Positions 48,923 through 57,975 of a DNA stretch of 64,000 bases are shown here, in pieces. How positions within the stretch are numbered: the first letter of the stretch is position 1; each line of letters begins with the position of its first letter. The notes beneath the pieces are model-generated. The model saw nothing but the letters and a program-made list of their open reading frames with translations. It had not been told where the DNA came from and made no database searches. The translations under genes were made by a program, and so were the position numbers. Source of the DNA: Streptosporangium roseum DSM 43021 (GTDB lineage Bacteria > Actinomycetota > Actinomycetes > Streptosporangiales > Streptosporangiaceae); contig NC_013595.1 in the NCBI RefSeq assembly GCF_000024865.1, positions 1,860,001 through 1,924,000 of the forward strand, read 5' to 3'.

Positions 48923-49285
48923 GTGCTCGGGAGTGACGGAACCGGGGACGAGGAGCCCCTGTTCCGTCCATACGCGGTCACCGGTGGCCGATCCGAGCCC
49001 CGCTATCACATGGCGATGGAGACGCTGGTCTCCTCCTCCTTCATCATGGAGGAGGAGCTGGCGCTGCTCACCCCCGAGCAGGACGCCATCATCAGGCTGT
49101 GCCGTTCGTTCCGGTCGGTCGCCGAGATCTCGGCGCTGCTGAGGGTCCCGCTCGGGGTGGCCCGTGTGCTGGTGGCGGACATGGCCGATGAGGGCCTCGT
49201 CCGTCTCCACCAGCCACGTCTCGAACAGGGACAACCGGACCTCAACATGCTTGAAAGGGTTCTCAGTGGACTTCGCAGGCTCTAA
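48923..49285 (+). CDS. Conservon DUF742 protein CvnC
   Basis: Protein of 120 aa with a DUF742 winged-helix-like fold: LFRPYAVTGGRSEPRYHMAMETLVSS, then RLCRSFRSVAEISALLRVPLGVARVLVADMADEGLV. It probably links the CvnA complex to the GTPase. GTG 48923 follows GGAGAGGGA. The GTPase gene starts 20 bases before its stop. Confidence 0.94.
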   Translation: MLGSDGTGDEEPLFRPYAVTGGRSEPRYHMAMETLVSSSFIMEEELALLTPEQDAIIRLCRSFRSVAEISALLRVPLGVARVLVADMADEGLVRLHQPRLEQGQPDLNMLERVLSGLRRL

Positions 49286-49853
49286 CCATGGCGGCCTGAC
49301 ATCGACGAAGATCGTCGTGGCGGGCGGGTTCGGCGTCGGCAAGACCACGTTCGTGGGCGCCGTGTCGGAGATCCTCCCTCTGACCACGGAGGCGGTGATG
49401 ACCGACGCCAGCGCCGGCATCGACGACCTCGGTCTCACGCCGAACAAGGCGACGACCACGGTCGCGATGGACTTCGGACGCCTCTCGCTGGACCGGGACC
49501 TGATCCTCTACCTGTTCGGCACGCCCGGCCAGCACCGGTTCTGGTTCATGTGGGACGACCTGGTCCGCGGCGCGCTCGGCGCGGTCGTCCTGATCGACAC
49601 CCGGCGGCTGGCCGACGGCTTCCCGGCGATCGACTACTTCGAGGAGGCCAAGCTCCCCTTCGTGGTCGGCGTCAACGGCTGGGACGGGCAGTTCCAGCAC
49701 ACGGAGGAGGAGGTGCGGGAGGCCCTGGCCCTCGCCCCGCACGTTCCCATCGTGCGCACCGACGCCCGCTCCCGCGACTCCGTCAAGGGCACGCTCATCA
49801 CGCTGGTCGAGCACGTCCTGCGGGTCCGCGCGGCCTACGGCATGCCGGCCTGA
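49266..49853 (+). CDS. Conservon GTPase CvnD
   Basis: Small GTP-binding protein of 195 aa, of the MglA-like/Rab-like group. P-loop GGFGVGKTT (about 20-28), switch region with TDASAGIDDL, G3-like LFGTPGQHRFW, and VNGWDGQ in place of NKxD, as usual for CvnD. GTG 49266 lies inside cvnC and sets the start. With CvnA-C it forms a membrane heterocomplex likened to eukaryotic GPCR systems in streptomycetes. Confidence 0.93.
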   Translation: MDFAGSNHGGLTSTKIVVAGGFGVGKTTFVGAVSEILPLTTEAVMTDASAGIDDLGLTPNKATTTVAMDFGRLSLDRDLILYLFGTPGQHRFWFMWDDLVRGALGAVVLIDTRRLADGFPAIDYFEEAKLPFVVGVNGWDGQFQHTEEEVREALALAPHVPIVRTDARSRDSVKGTLITLVEHVLRVRAAYGMPA

Positions 49854-49858
49854 GCCCC

Positions 49859-49890
49859 TGCCCCCGGATCTCACCGGGACGGGGGCGCCC
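49859..49890. terminator. Possible terminator between convergent cvnD and uvrA-like genes
   Basis: A GC-rich inverted repeat (CCCCCGG...ACGGGGG around ATCTCACCGGG) lies just past the cvnD stop. The fold is modest and the assignment tentative. Confidence 0.35.
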
Positions 49891-50001
49891 GGCTCCGGCA
49901 CGCTCCTCGTGGCAGGAGCCGGTGCCGGTCATCCGGCCGTGGCACGTCCCTCGCGATGGTGGCCGGCGCCGTTCACCCGGCCGTCGCCGTGCCGCCGGCG
50001 C

Positions 50002-52476
50002 TCAGCCCGCGAGGAGGGGCCGCAGGTATCCCGCGGTCACACCGGGCCCCGCCGCGATCGTCGCCGGAGGGCCCTCGTTGACGATCCGCCCGCCCCTGTC
50101 GCCGGCGCCCGGTCCCATGTCGACGATCCAGTCGGCGCAGGCGGCCACGTGCAGGTCGTGTTCGGCGATGACGACCGAGTTGCCGCACGCGAGCAGCGTG
50201 TCGAACGCGTCGACCACGCGCTGCACGTCGGAGGGGTGCAGGCCGGTGACCGGCTCGTCGAGGATCACCAGGCCCCGGCCGCGGCTCCCGCCGCCCAGCA
50301 TGATCGCGTTGGCCAGCTTCAGGCGCTGCGCCTCGCCTCCGGAGAGCTCGGTCGCGCTCTGGCCGAGCCGGAGATAGCCCAGACCGGCCTGCTGGGCGGC
50401 GCGCAGCGTCGCGGCGAGGTCGGCGCGTTCGCCGAAGAACTCGGCCGCCTCGTCCACGGTCATGTCCAGCACCTCGTCGACGGCCTTGCCGCGGTAGGTG
50501 ACGGCGAGCAGCTCGGGGGTGAAGCGGCGTCCTTCGCAGACGTCGCACCCGACCCACATGTCCGGCATGAAGTGCATGTCCACCTGGCGCCTGCCGTAGC
50601 CGGCACACGCCTCACACCGGCCTCCGCGGGAGTTGAAGGAGAACGCTCCCGCGCCGAGCCCGCGGCTCCTGGCCGCCGGAGTGGAGGCGTAGAGCCTGCG
50701 GATCGTGTCGAACGCCTTGGTGTAGGTGGCGGGGCTGGAACGCGGTGTGCGGCCGATGGGGTTCTGGTCCACGACCGTCACCCAGTCGAGCAGCCCGGCG
50801 CCTTCGATCCGGGCGACGGCCCGCGGGCGCTCGCCGCGGAGCACGGCGTCGAGGCTCGCGCCGAGCGCCTCGTGCAGCAGGCTGCTCTTGCCGCTGCCGC
50901 TGACCCCGGTGATGCAGGTGAGCGCGTGGAGGGGGATGTCCACCCGGTCCAGGCGGACGTTGTGCGCCTGGACGCCGATCAGGCCGAGCCGGGGCGTCGT
51001 GGCGGGGTCGGAGCGCCGGGTCCGGCGGACACGGGGACCGCGTCCGCCGAGATAGGCGCCGGTGATCGACCGCCCGTCGCGGCTCAGCTCCCACGGCGGA
51101 GCGGACGCGACGAGCCTGCCGCCCTCGCGCCCGGCTCCGGGGCCGAGGTCCACCACCCAGTCGGCCAGGGCGATGAGCTCGGGGTCGTGCTCCACGAGCA
51201 GGACGGTGTTGCCCGCGTCGCGCAGGTCGTGGAGGATCTCGCGCAGCGGGTGCTTGTCGGCGGGGTGCAGGCCCGCCCCCGGCTCGTCGAGGACGAAGAC
51301 GATCCCGGTCAGGTCCGTGTTCAGCTGGGCGGTGATCCGCGCCCGCTGGAGCTCGCCGCCCGACATCGACGGGGCGCTGCGGGTGATCTGGAGGTGCCCG
51401 AGCCCCAGCTCGACCATCAGCCGCACGCGGCGGGCCAGGCCGGGCAGGATGTCGCCGGCCACCTTCCGCTGCGTCGGGGTGAGCGTCGGTTCGATCGTGT
51501 CCACCCACCCGCGCAGATCCTCGACGGGGAGTCTGATCACCTCGGGATAGGCCAGGCCGGCGAGCCTGACCGTCAGGCCGACCTCGCCGAAGCCGGTGCC
51601 GCCGCAGCGGGGGCACCCGGTCCGGCGCATGAACCGGGCGTAGTGCTCTCTGGCCGCGTCGGTGCCCGCGGCGTCGTGAAGCCTGGAGACCTCGGAGACC
51701 GCTCCCCTCAACGGCACGCTGCGCTCGACGGTGACATCGGCGCCCGCCTTCCGCTGCTTGGTGGTGATCTTGTAGGTGATCGGCCCGTCACCCGTGCCGT
51801 GGAGCACCGCCCGCCGGAACTCCTCCGGCAGTTCGCGCCAGGGCAGAGCGAGGTCCGCGCCGTACCGCTCGGCGAGGGCCGGCAGCGCCCAGAACTCCCC
51901 GGAGTTGGCCCGGTCGAACCACGTCCCGGCGCCCGCGAGCAACGGCAGGTCCGGCCGGGTCACGATCCGATCCTCGGCCGGGCGCACCTCGACGCCCCTG
52001 CCTCCGCACGCCTTGCACCGGCCTTCCATGCTGTACCTGTCGAAATAAGCACTGGTCAGCCCGCGTAGCTCGGGGAACTCCCGGGCTTCGGGCCCCAGCG
52101 CCGGCATACGGGCGAACAGCAGGCCGAGGAAGTCGTCGACCCCGGTGACGCTGCCGAGGGTGGAGCGCGGGTTGCGGTTCAGCCGGCGCTGGTCCACCGC
52201 CAGGGTCGCGCCCAGTCCGGAGATCCGATCGACCTGCGGGCGGTTTCTGGGCGAGATGAACTGGCGGAAGAACGGCGAGACGCCGTTCAGATACCTCAGC
52301 TGGGCCTCGGCGTGCACCGTGTCGATGGCGAGCGAGGTCTTCCCGCTGCCGCTGACACCGGTGAAGGCGACGATCCTGTTTTTGGGGAAAGTGACGCTGA
52401 CGTTCCGCAGGTTGTGGGTCCTGGCCCCGACGACCGTGATCACGTCGCCGTCGGGGGTGCCGTCCCTGTGGCTCAC
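50002..52476 (-). CDS. Class II (short) UvrA-like ABC ATPase
   Basis: Protein of 824 aa with two ABC ATPase cassettes: Walker A GVSGSGKTS (about 40-48) and a second GVSGSGKSS; signatures MSGGELQRAR and LSGGEAQRL; Walker B VFVLDEPGAGLHP and LVILDEPVTGLHP. Zinc-finger cysteines CKACGGRG, CPRCGGTG and CEACAGYG...CDVCEGRRF are present. It is more than 100 residues shorter than housekeeping UvrA and lacks the full UvrB-binding/insertion region, as in DrrC and other class II UvrA proteins linked to resistance against DNA-intercalating drugs. No drug cluster is near. Confidence 0.92.
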   Translation of the reverse strand: MSHRDGTPDGDVITVVGARTHNLRNVSVTFPKNRIVAFTGVSGSGKTSLAIDTVHAEAQLRYLNGVSPFFRQFISPRNRPQVDRISGLGATLAVDQRRLNRNPRSTLGSVTGVDDFLGLLFARMPALGPEAREFPELRGLTSAYFDRYSMEGRCKACGGRGVEVRPAEDRIVTRPDLPLLAGAGTWFDRANSGEFWALPALAERYGADLALPWRELPEEFRRAVLHGTGDGPITYKITTKQRKAGADVTVERSVPLRGAVSEVSRLHDAAGTDAAREHYARFMRRTGCPRCGGTGFGEVGLTVRLAGLAYPEVIRLPVEDLRGWVDTIEPTLTPTQRKVAGDILPGLARRVRLMVELGLGHLQITRSAPSMSGGELQRARITAQLNTDLTGIVFVLDEPGAGLHPADKHPLREILHDLRDAGNTVLLVEHDPELIALADWVVDLGPGAGREGGRLVASAPPWELSRDGRSITGAYLGGRGPRVRRTRRSDPATTPRLGLIGVQAHNVRLDRVDIPLHALTCITGVSGSGKSSLLHEALGASLDAVLRGERPRAVARIEGAGLLDWVTVVDQNPIGRTPRSSPATYTKAFDTIRRLYASTPAARSRGLGAGAFSFNSRGGRCEACAGYGRRQVDMHFMPDMWVGCDVCEGRRFTPELLAVTYRGKAVDEVLDMTVDEAAEFFGERADLAATLRAAQQAGLGYLRLGQSATELSGGEAQRLKLANAIMLGGGSRGRGLVILDEPVTGLHPSDVQRVVDAFDTLLACGNSVVIAEHDLHVAACADWIVDMGPGAGDRGGRIVNEGPPATIAAGPGVTAGYLRPLLAG

Positions 52477-52593
52477 CGGTGCTCCTTCGGAGGTCGATCG
52501 CGGACGGACTCGGACGCGCGGAGCCGGGGAACGTCACCGAGGAGTGGTGCGGGGCGGCGGCCGGAGTCACGGACCACCCTAGACGATATTTTT

Positions 52594-52621
52594 GGGGTTG
52601 CTGCAAATTTGCAGCAACCCC
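52594..52621. repeat. Perfect 28-bp palindrome between uvrA-like gene and the proX-like gene
   Basis: The left arm GGGGTTGCTGCAAA is followed directly by its exact complement, so there is no loop. It lies 26 bases past the stop of the downstream binding-protein gene and 118 bases upstream of the uvrA-like start, both on the minus strand. It could be a terminator for the importer operon, an operator for the uvrA-like gene, or both. ATATTTTT flanks it on the low-coordinate side. Confidence 0.65.
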
Positions 52622-52646
52622 ATGTTTGTTGTGAAGGTCCGGAGGG

Positions 52647-53573
52647 TCAGGCGGGCATCCAGTCCTTCCACACGATCTTGTTCGCCTCGATCCACTTGCG
52701 GGCCGCCTGGTCGGCGCTCAGGCCGCCGGTCATGTCGTCCGCGACCGCGTTCTGCTGGTCGTTCGTCCACGTGAAGTTGCGCACCAGCTCGTAGGCTCTG
52801 CCGCCGGTGTCGGCGAACCTTCTGCTCACGATCTTGTCGAGCAGGTAGGGCGGGTAGTCGCAGGCGACCTTCGCGGCGTCGGCGTCGCAGCCGATCGCGT
52901 AGGGAGGGAGGTTGATCTTCGCCAGCTTGATCTGGGTGAACAGCCACTGCGGTTCGTAGAAATACATCAGCAGTGGCGTGCGGTTCCGGGTGGCCAGTTT
53001 GGCTGCCTTTATCAGGGCTTTCTCGCTGCCCGCGTAGACGACCTTGTAGTCGAGCCCGAGATTGCGGACCAGCGCCTCGTCGTTGGTGACGTAGGAGGCG
53101 TCCCCGTCGAGGAGTTGGCCGAAATTACCTGATTTATCGGTCTTAAATAGGTGGGCGTACTTGTTGAGCTTCCGCCAGTCAGTGATGTCCGGGTACCGGT
53201 CGGCCATCCACTGCGGGACATACCACCCGATCACCCCTTTGTTTCCGTTTCTTCCGGCCGAGACGGCGACCTTCTTCTCCTCGATGTAGGTCTTCTTCTC
53301 GGCCTCGCGGCCCCAGTTCTCGACGATGACGTCCACCGTGCCCTTTTCGAGCCCCTCCCACGATTCGGCCTCGTTGAGCTCCACCCTCCGCACCTCGTAG
53401 CCGAGCTCCTGTTCCAGGAGCCGGCCGAGGACGGCCGCGCTGGCCTCGTAGCCCGCCCACCCGTTGATGGCGATCTTCACGGTGCCGCCGGTCGGCGGGG
53501 GCGCCTCCCGCTCACCGCCGCACGCGGTGAGCAGGAGGAGCGCCGTGACGACCCCGGCGAGTTGTCTTCTCAC
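52647..53573 (-). CDS. Glycine-betaine/proline-type ABC substrate-binding lipoprotein, copy 2
   Basis: OpuAC/ProX-family lipoprotein of 308 aa with lipobox LLLLTACGG (Cys about 18). TVKIAINGWAGYEASAAVLGRLLEQELGYEV starts the fold, VIVENWG and GVIGWYVPQW contain aromatic residues expected in the ligand cage, and LLMYFYEPQWLF is in the second lobe. About half its residues match the neighbouring copy over the full length, so the pair arose by tandem duplication. Last gene of the importer operon. Confidence 0.9.
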   Translation of the reverse strand: MRRQLAGVVTALLLLTACGGEREAPPPTGGTVKIAINGWAGYEASAAVLGRLLEQELGYEVRRVELNEAESWEGLEKGTVDVIVENWGREAEKKTYIEEKKVAVSAGRNGNKGVIGWYVPQWMADRYPDITDWRKLNKYAHLFKTDKSGNFGQLLDGDASYVTNDEALVRNLGLDYKVVYAGSEKALIKAAKLATRNRTPLLMYFYEPQWLFTQIKLAKINLPPYAIGCDADAAKVACDYPPYLLDKIVSRRFADTGGRAYELVRNFTWTNDQQNAVADDMTGGLSADQAARKWIEANKIVWKDWMPA

Positions 53574-53589
53574 GGAATCGGCCGATCGT

Positions 53590-54582
53590 TTACTTGGGGA
53601 TCCAGGGGGCCCAGACGGCCGGGTTGGCCTCGACCCACTTCCTGGCCGCGTCCTCGGGGCTCAGCCCGTCGTTGGTGATGCCGTTGGCCACCGCGTTCTG
53701 CGCCTCGTTGGTCCAGGAGAAGTTCTTGACCAGCTCGTAGGCCTTGCCGCCGGTGTCGGCGAACCGTTTGCTCGCGATCTTGTCGAGATCCAGCTCGGCG
53801 TAGTCGCAGGCGACCTTCTTGGGGTCGGCGTCACAGCCGTCGGTGTGGGGTGGCAGGTTGACGCGGACCAGCTCGACCCGGTCGAACAGCCAGTGCGGGT
53901 CCCAGAAGTAGAAGAGCAGCGGCTTCCTCTGCCGCTGGGCCTGGGTGGCGGACTCGATCAGCGCCGCCTCGCTGCCGCCCACGACCACCTTGTAGTCCAG
54001 CTTCAGGTTCTTGATGATCGCCTCTTCGTTGCTGACGTAGGACGGGTCGCCGAAGAGAAGCTGACCCTTGCCGCCCGACTCCGAGGTCGTGAACAGGGCG
54101 GCGTACTTGTTCAGGTTCTTGTAGTCGGTGATGCCGGGATACTTCTCCGTCATCCACTTGGGGATGTACCAGCCGATGACGCCCTTGTTCCCGGTGGGGC
54201 CCGCCTCGACGGCGACCTTCTTCTCCTCGATGAAGGTCTTCTTCAGGTCGTCGTGGCCCCAGTTCTCCACGATGAGGTCGACGTCGCCGCTCTCGAACCC
54301 CTCCCAGGAGACCTGCTCGGCGAGCTCCTTCTTCTCGACCTTGTAGCCGAGCTCCTTCTCCAGCAGGTAGGAGAGCACCGCGGCGCTGGCCTCGTAGCCG
54401 GCCCACGGGTTGATGGCGATCCTCACGGTGCCGCCCGCGGCGGGCGTCGACGACCCGGCGGCGCCCGCGGACGTCCGCGCCGTGCCGGTGCCGGTCTCCA
54501 CCTTGGCGCCACCGCAGCCCGCGGCGGCCAGTCCAAGTGTCAGGACACCGGCGAGCAGGCGGACCCTGCGTCCGATCCTCAT
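53590..54582 (-). CDS. Glycine-betaine/proline-type ABC substrate-binding lipoprotein, copy 1
   Basis: OpuAC/ProX-family lipoprotein of 330 aa. Lipobox LGLAAAGCGG precedes a Ser/Thr/Ala linker (TGTGTARTSAGAAGSS) that lifts the domain off the membrane. TVRIAINPWAGYEASAAVLSYLLEKELGYKV and LLFYFWDPHWLFDRVELVRVNLPP are the lobe landmarks. The ATG overlaps the permease stop by 4 bases. It is paralogous to the next gene 16 bases downstream; the two may bind different quaternary amines. Confidence 0.92.
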   Translation of the reverse strand: MRIGRRVRLLAGVLTLGLAAAGCGGAKVETGTGTARTSAGAAGSSTPAAGGTVRIAINPWAGYEASAAVLSYLLEKELGYKVEKKELAEQVSWEGFESGDVDLIVENWGHDDLKKTFIEEKKVAVEAGPTGNKGVIGWYIPKWMTEKYPGITDYKNLNKYAALFTTSESGGKGQLLFGDPSYVSNEEAIIKNLKLDYKVVVGGSEAALIESATQAQRQRKPLLFYFWDPHWLFDRVELVRVNLPPHTDGCDADPKKVACDYAELDLDKIASKRFADTGGKAYELVKNFSWTNEAQNAVANGITNDGLSPEDAARKWVEANPAVWAPWIPK

Positions 54583-56543
54583 GCGATCCTCTTCTTTCGG
54601 GGGGACTTTCGGGGGGAGGGGCACCCATCGGCGCCCTGTGTGATCCGGTCGAGCATGATCCCGAGCAGCACCGTGGCGACCCCGGCGGCGAAGCCCATGC
54701 CGAAGTCGGTGTGCTGGGAGAATCCGGAGACGACGTCGTAGCCCAGGCCGCCCGCGCCGACCAGCCCGCCGACCACGACCATGGCGAGCGTCATGACGAT
54801 GCCCTGGTTGGCGGCGAGCAGGATCGCCCGGCGGGCCATCGGCAGCCGCACCTTCCACAGCAGCTGCCGGTCGGTGGAGCCGCAGGAGCGCGCGGCCTCC
54901 ACGGCGACCGGGGACACGTTCCTGATCCCGTCCTCCACCAGCCGGACGACCGGCGGCACCGCGTAGATCACCGAGGCGAAGATCGCGGTGAACCGGGTCG
55001 CGCCGAACAGCGCCAGCGCGGGCAGCAGGTAGACGAAGGCGGGCATGGTCTGCGCGGTGTCGAGCAGCGGCCGTTGCACGGCGGCGAACCGGGGGGAGCG
55101 GGCCGCCGCGACGCCGAGCGCGAGCCCGGCGACCAGGGCCGGCACCACCCCGGCCAGCACGGTGGTGAGCGTCTCCATGGTGTGCTGCCAGAGCCCGAGC
55201 AGGGCCGTGGCGAGCAGGCAGCCCACCGCGGCGGCCGCGGGGCGCGCGCCCGCGGCCCGCCACCCGGCCGCGAGCACGACCGCCGCGACCAGCCACCAGG
55301 GGGCGGTGGTGAGCACGGTCTGCAGGGGGTTGAGGAGCGCTTCGGTGACGCCGTTCCTGATCGCCTCGGTGGCGCCGTACCAGGAGAACTTGGCCCAGTT
55401 CACCGCCTCGTTCACCGGTCCGGCGAAGCGGAGCACCCACTCCCGGGGGAACTCGGCGGGCAGGAAGCGGGCCGCGATCCCGGTGACCACGAGGATCGCC
55501 GCGGGGACGGAGAGCCGGAGCAGGGTGGAGAAGGCGTCGGACGGCACCGGCTCGCGCGCCGCGGCGGCCATGGTGATCCGGTCCAGCACGACGGCCATCA
55601 CCACGATGGCGATGCCCGCCGGGAGCATGACGCCCACGTCGGCGCGGGAGAGCCCGCGGATGATGTCCGAGCCCAGCCCCGGTGCGGCGATCAGCGCCGC
55701 GATCACCACCATGGACAGCGCCATCATGACGGTCTGGTTGATCGCCAGCGCGATCGTGGCCCGTGCCATCGGGAGGTGGACCTTGCGCAGCGTCTGCCGG
55801 CGGGTGGCGCCGAGCGAGGCGGAGGCCTCGACGGCGGCAGGGGAGACCTGCTCGACGGCCAGCGCGGTGATCCTGATCGCCGGAGGGATCGAGTAGATCA
55901 TCGTGGCGACCGCGGCCGACGCGGGCCCGATCTGGAAGAACAGCACCATCGGCGCCAGGTAGGCGAACGTCGGCATGATCTGCATGACGTCGAGGACCGG
56001 GGTGAGCAGGCGGCGCAGCCGTACCGAACGGCCCGCGGCCACGCCCAGCGGCAGGCCGATCAGCAGCGAGAGCAGGACCGCCGCGAGCACGAGCGCGAGC
56101 GTGTCGACGCTCGCCTCCCACAGTCCCAGCACCCCGAACGAGCCGGTTCCCAGCACGGCGACCAGCGCGATCCGCCAGCCGCCCGCCAGCTGGCCCAGCG
56201 CGCCCGCGGTCCCGATCAGCCCCGCCCAGCCGAGGCCGTCCAGCGCCAGGTGGAGGACGTCGTAGAGCCCGCCGACGGACAGCCGCACGTAGTTGACGAA
56301 GAACAGGAAGACCGGGCTCTCGTTGCGGTTGGCGTCCACCCAGTCCCGCACGTCGTTGACGGCCCCGAACTGTGCGGCGTCGTCGTCGTGGGGCAGCGGC
56401 GCGGTGCCCCGGAAGAGCAGATAGGCGGCCACGGCCACGGCCGCGCCGGCGAGCGGCGCCAGCCAGGGCGGCAGCGGCCCGCGGGAGCGGCGGGCGGGCG
56501 GGGCCGCCTGGGCGGGGGAGAGCGCGGCGGGTGGCGAGGTCAT
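54579..56543 (-). CDS. Double-length ProW-type ABC importer permease
   Basis: Permease of 654 aa containing two complete transmembrane modules. The first spans about 100-330 with coupling-loop text VEASASLGATRRQTLRKVHLPMARATIALAINQ. The second spans about 400-640 with VEAARSCGSTDRQLLWKVRLPMARRAILLAANQ. Single ProW/OpuAB permeases are half this size and dimerise, so here the two halves are fused in one chain. Start ATG 56543 overlaps the ATPase stop by 4 bases. Confidence 0.92.
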   Translation of the reverse strand: MTSPPAALSPAQAAPPARRSRGPLPPWLAPLAGAAVAVAAYLLFRGTAPLPHDDDAAQFGAVNDVRDWVDANRNESPVFLFFVNYVRLSVGGLYDVLHLALDGLGWAGLIGTAGALGQLAGGWRIALVAVLGTGSFGVLGLWEASVDTLALVLAAVLLSLLIGLPLGVAAGRSVRLRRLLTPVLDVMQIMPTFAYLAPMVLFFQIGPASAAVATMIYSIPPAIRITALAVEQVSPAAVEASASLGATRRQTLRKVHLPMARATIALAINQTVMMALSMVVIAALIAAPGLGSDIIRGLSRADVGVMLPAGIAIVVMAVVLDRITMAAAAREPVPSDAFSTLLRLSVPAAILVVTGIAARFLPAEFPREWVLRFAGPVNEAVNWAKFSWYGATEAIRNGVTEALLNPLQTVLTTAPWWLVAAVVLAAGWRAAGARPAAAAVGCLLATALLGLWQHTMETLTTVLAGVVPALVAGLALGVAAARSPRFAAVQRPLLDTAQTMPAFVYLLPALALFGATRFTAIFASVIYAVPPVVRLVEDGIRNVSPVAVEAARSCGSTDRQLLWKVRLPMARRAILLAANQGIVMTLAMVVVGGLVGAGGLGYDVVSGFSQHTDFGMGFAAGVATVLLGIMLDRITQGADGCPSPRKSPRKKRIA

Positions 56544-57625
56544 GCTCCGGCCGCCGGCCGGTGGGAGCCCGGTACGGCCGGCGCCGGGCCGCCGGCCATG
56601 GCCCCGAGGATGTCGAGGCGGTCGACCACGCCGATCAGCTCCCCGTCCCGCATGACGCGGATCGGCCGGGCCGACTCCATGGCGGCCGGCACCGCGTCGC
56701 GGATGACGGTGGAGGCCGCGAGCGCGGGGCCGTCGAGGTGGTCCTCCCGCAGCGGGGGACGGCAGATCCAGCGCAGCGAGAGCACCTCGCCTCTGGGCAC
56801 GTCCCTGACGAAGTCGGCCACGTAGTCGTCGGCGGGGGCACCGACCAGCTCCTCGGGGGTGCCGAGCTGGACGATCGAGCCCGCCCGCATGATCGCGATG
56901 CGCTCGCCGAGCTTGAGCGCCTCGGACAGGTCGTGGGTGATGAACAGCATGGTCTTGCCGACCTCGCGGTGCAGGCGGACGACCTCCGCCTGCATGTCCC
57001 GGCGGATCAGCGGGTCCAGCGCGCTGAACGGCTCGTCGAACAGGAGCACCTCGGGATCCACGGCCAGTGCCCGGGCCAGGCCGACGCGCTGCTGCATGCC
57101 GCCGGAGAGCTGGTCGGGGCGGGCGTCGTCGGAGCCCTCCAGGCCGACCATGGAGAGGATCTCCCGGGCCCGCCGGTACCGTCGCGCCCGGGGCACGCCC
57201 TGCACCTCCAGCCCGTAGGCGACGTTGTCGAGGACCCTGCGGTGCGGCAGGAGGCCGAAGTGCTGGAAGACCATGCTGACCCGGTGCCTGCGCAGGTCCC
57301 TGAGCTGGGCGGGGGAGGCGGCCCGCACGTCCTGGCCGGCGATCGAGATCTCTCCGGCGGTCGGCTCGACCAGCCGGGTCAGGCAGCGGACCAGGGTGGA
57401 CTTGCCACTCCCGGACAGGCCCATCACGACGAACACCTCGCCGGGCCGTACCGAGAAGCCGACGTCCCTGACGGCGGCGACGCAGCCGGTCCTGTCGCGG
57501 AGCGCGACCGGGTCGAGCAGCGCGTCGGGGCCGCCGAGAACGCGCTCCGCCCGGGGGCCGAAGATCTTCCACAGCCCGCGGACCTCGATCGCGGCACCGG
57601 CGGTTGGGGCCACTGTCTCCTCCAA
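56540..57625 (-). CDS. Glycine-betaine/proline-type ABC importer ATPase
   Basis: ProV/OpuAA-like ATPase of 361 aa. Walker A GLSGSGKST, Q-loop VFQHFGLLPHR, signature LSGGMQQRVGLARAL, Walker B VLLFDEPFSALDPLIRRDM and the H-switch FITHDLSEALKL. The C-terminal part (about 275-350) holds CBS-like sequence (IRVMRDGELIGVVDRLDILGAMAG), which in OpuA senses ionic strength. First gene of the operon, so the transporter is probably for osmoprotectant uptake. Confidence 0.92.
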   Translation of the reverse strand: MEETVAPTAGAAIEVRGLWKIFGPRAERVLGGPDALLDPVALRDRTGCVAAVRDVGFSVRPGEVFVVMGLSGSGKSTLVRCLTRLVEPTAGEISIAGQDVRAASPAQLRDLRRHRVSMVFQHFGLLPHRRVLDNVAYGLEVQGVPRARRYRRAREILSMVGLEGSDDARPDQLSGGMQQRVGLARALAVDPEVLLFDEPFSALDPLIRRDMQAEVVRLHREVGKTMLFITHDLSEALKLGERIAIMRAGSIVQLGTPEELVGAPADDYVADFVRDVPRGEVLSLRWICRPPLREDHLDGPALAASTVIRDAVPAAMESARPIRVMRDGELIGVVDRLDILGAMAGGPAPAVPGSHRPAAGA

Positions 57626-57975
57626 AGCTCGACGCCCGGATTCGGGTGGCTACGGACGTAAGGAGTCAAGATATGGGGGAAATATCATGAATCACAATCA
57701 TGTGATCTTCTGCGGACTGCCGAGTTATCGCCTGTCCGCCATTCTGGAACGGTGCAAACGGCCATATAGGCACGAGAAATACTTAATAAGAGTATTTGGG
57801 TGTCCGTAATTGGGGTTCCAGCCTGGAATGGAGCTCCAGATTCCATCCCTGCTGCCTCATAAGTAATCATTTGTGGAGCTGTGTTCGATTGGCCCCATAG
57901 GTTGAGATGTGCTCGAATTACCGGGAACCAAGGGAAATTCGGCCAGCGGGTTCGTCCACCGAGAGGCAGCGTTCG
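57626..57975. other. A/T-rich divergent promoter region
   Basis: About 350 bases between the importer operon and the second conservon, distinctly less GC-rich than flanking genes. It holds an inverted repeat TGGAAT-N10-ATTCCA at 57824-57845, and a CATGAATCACAATCATGTGATC stretch (two overlapping imperfect dyads) near 57686. Promoters for both operons should be here. No gene seen. Confidence 0.45.

Noticed and set aside
49909..52068. 719-codon plus-strand frame
   Set aside because: Antisense to the UvrA-like gene, which has all ABC and zinc-finger motifs.
50002..52476. Housekeeping excinuclease UvrA
   Set aside because: At 824 aa it is more than 100 residues too short and the insertion region between the first cassette halves is reduced; it fits class II UvrA-like proteins instead.
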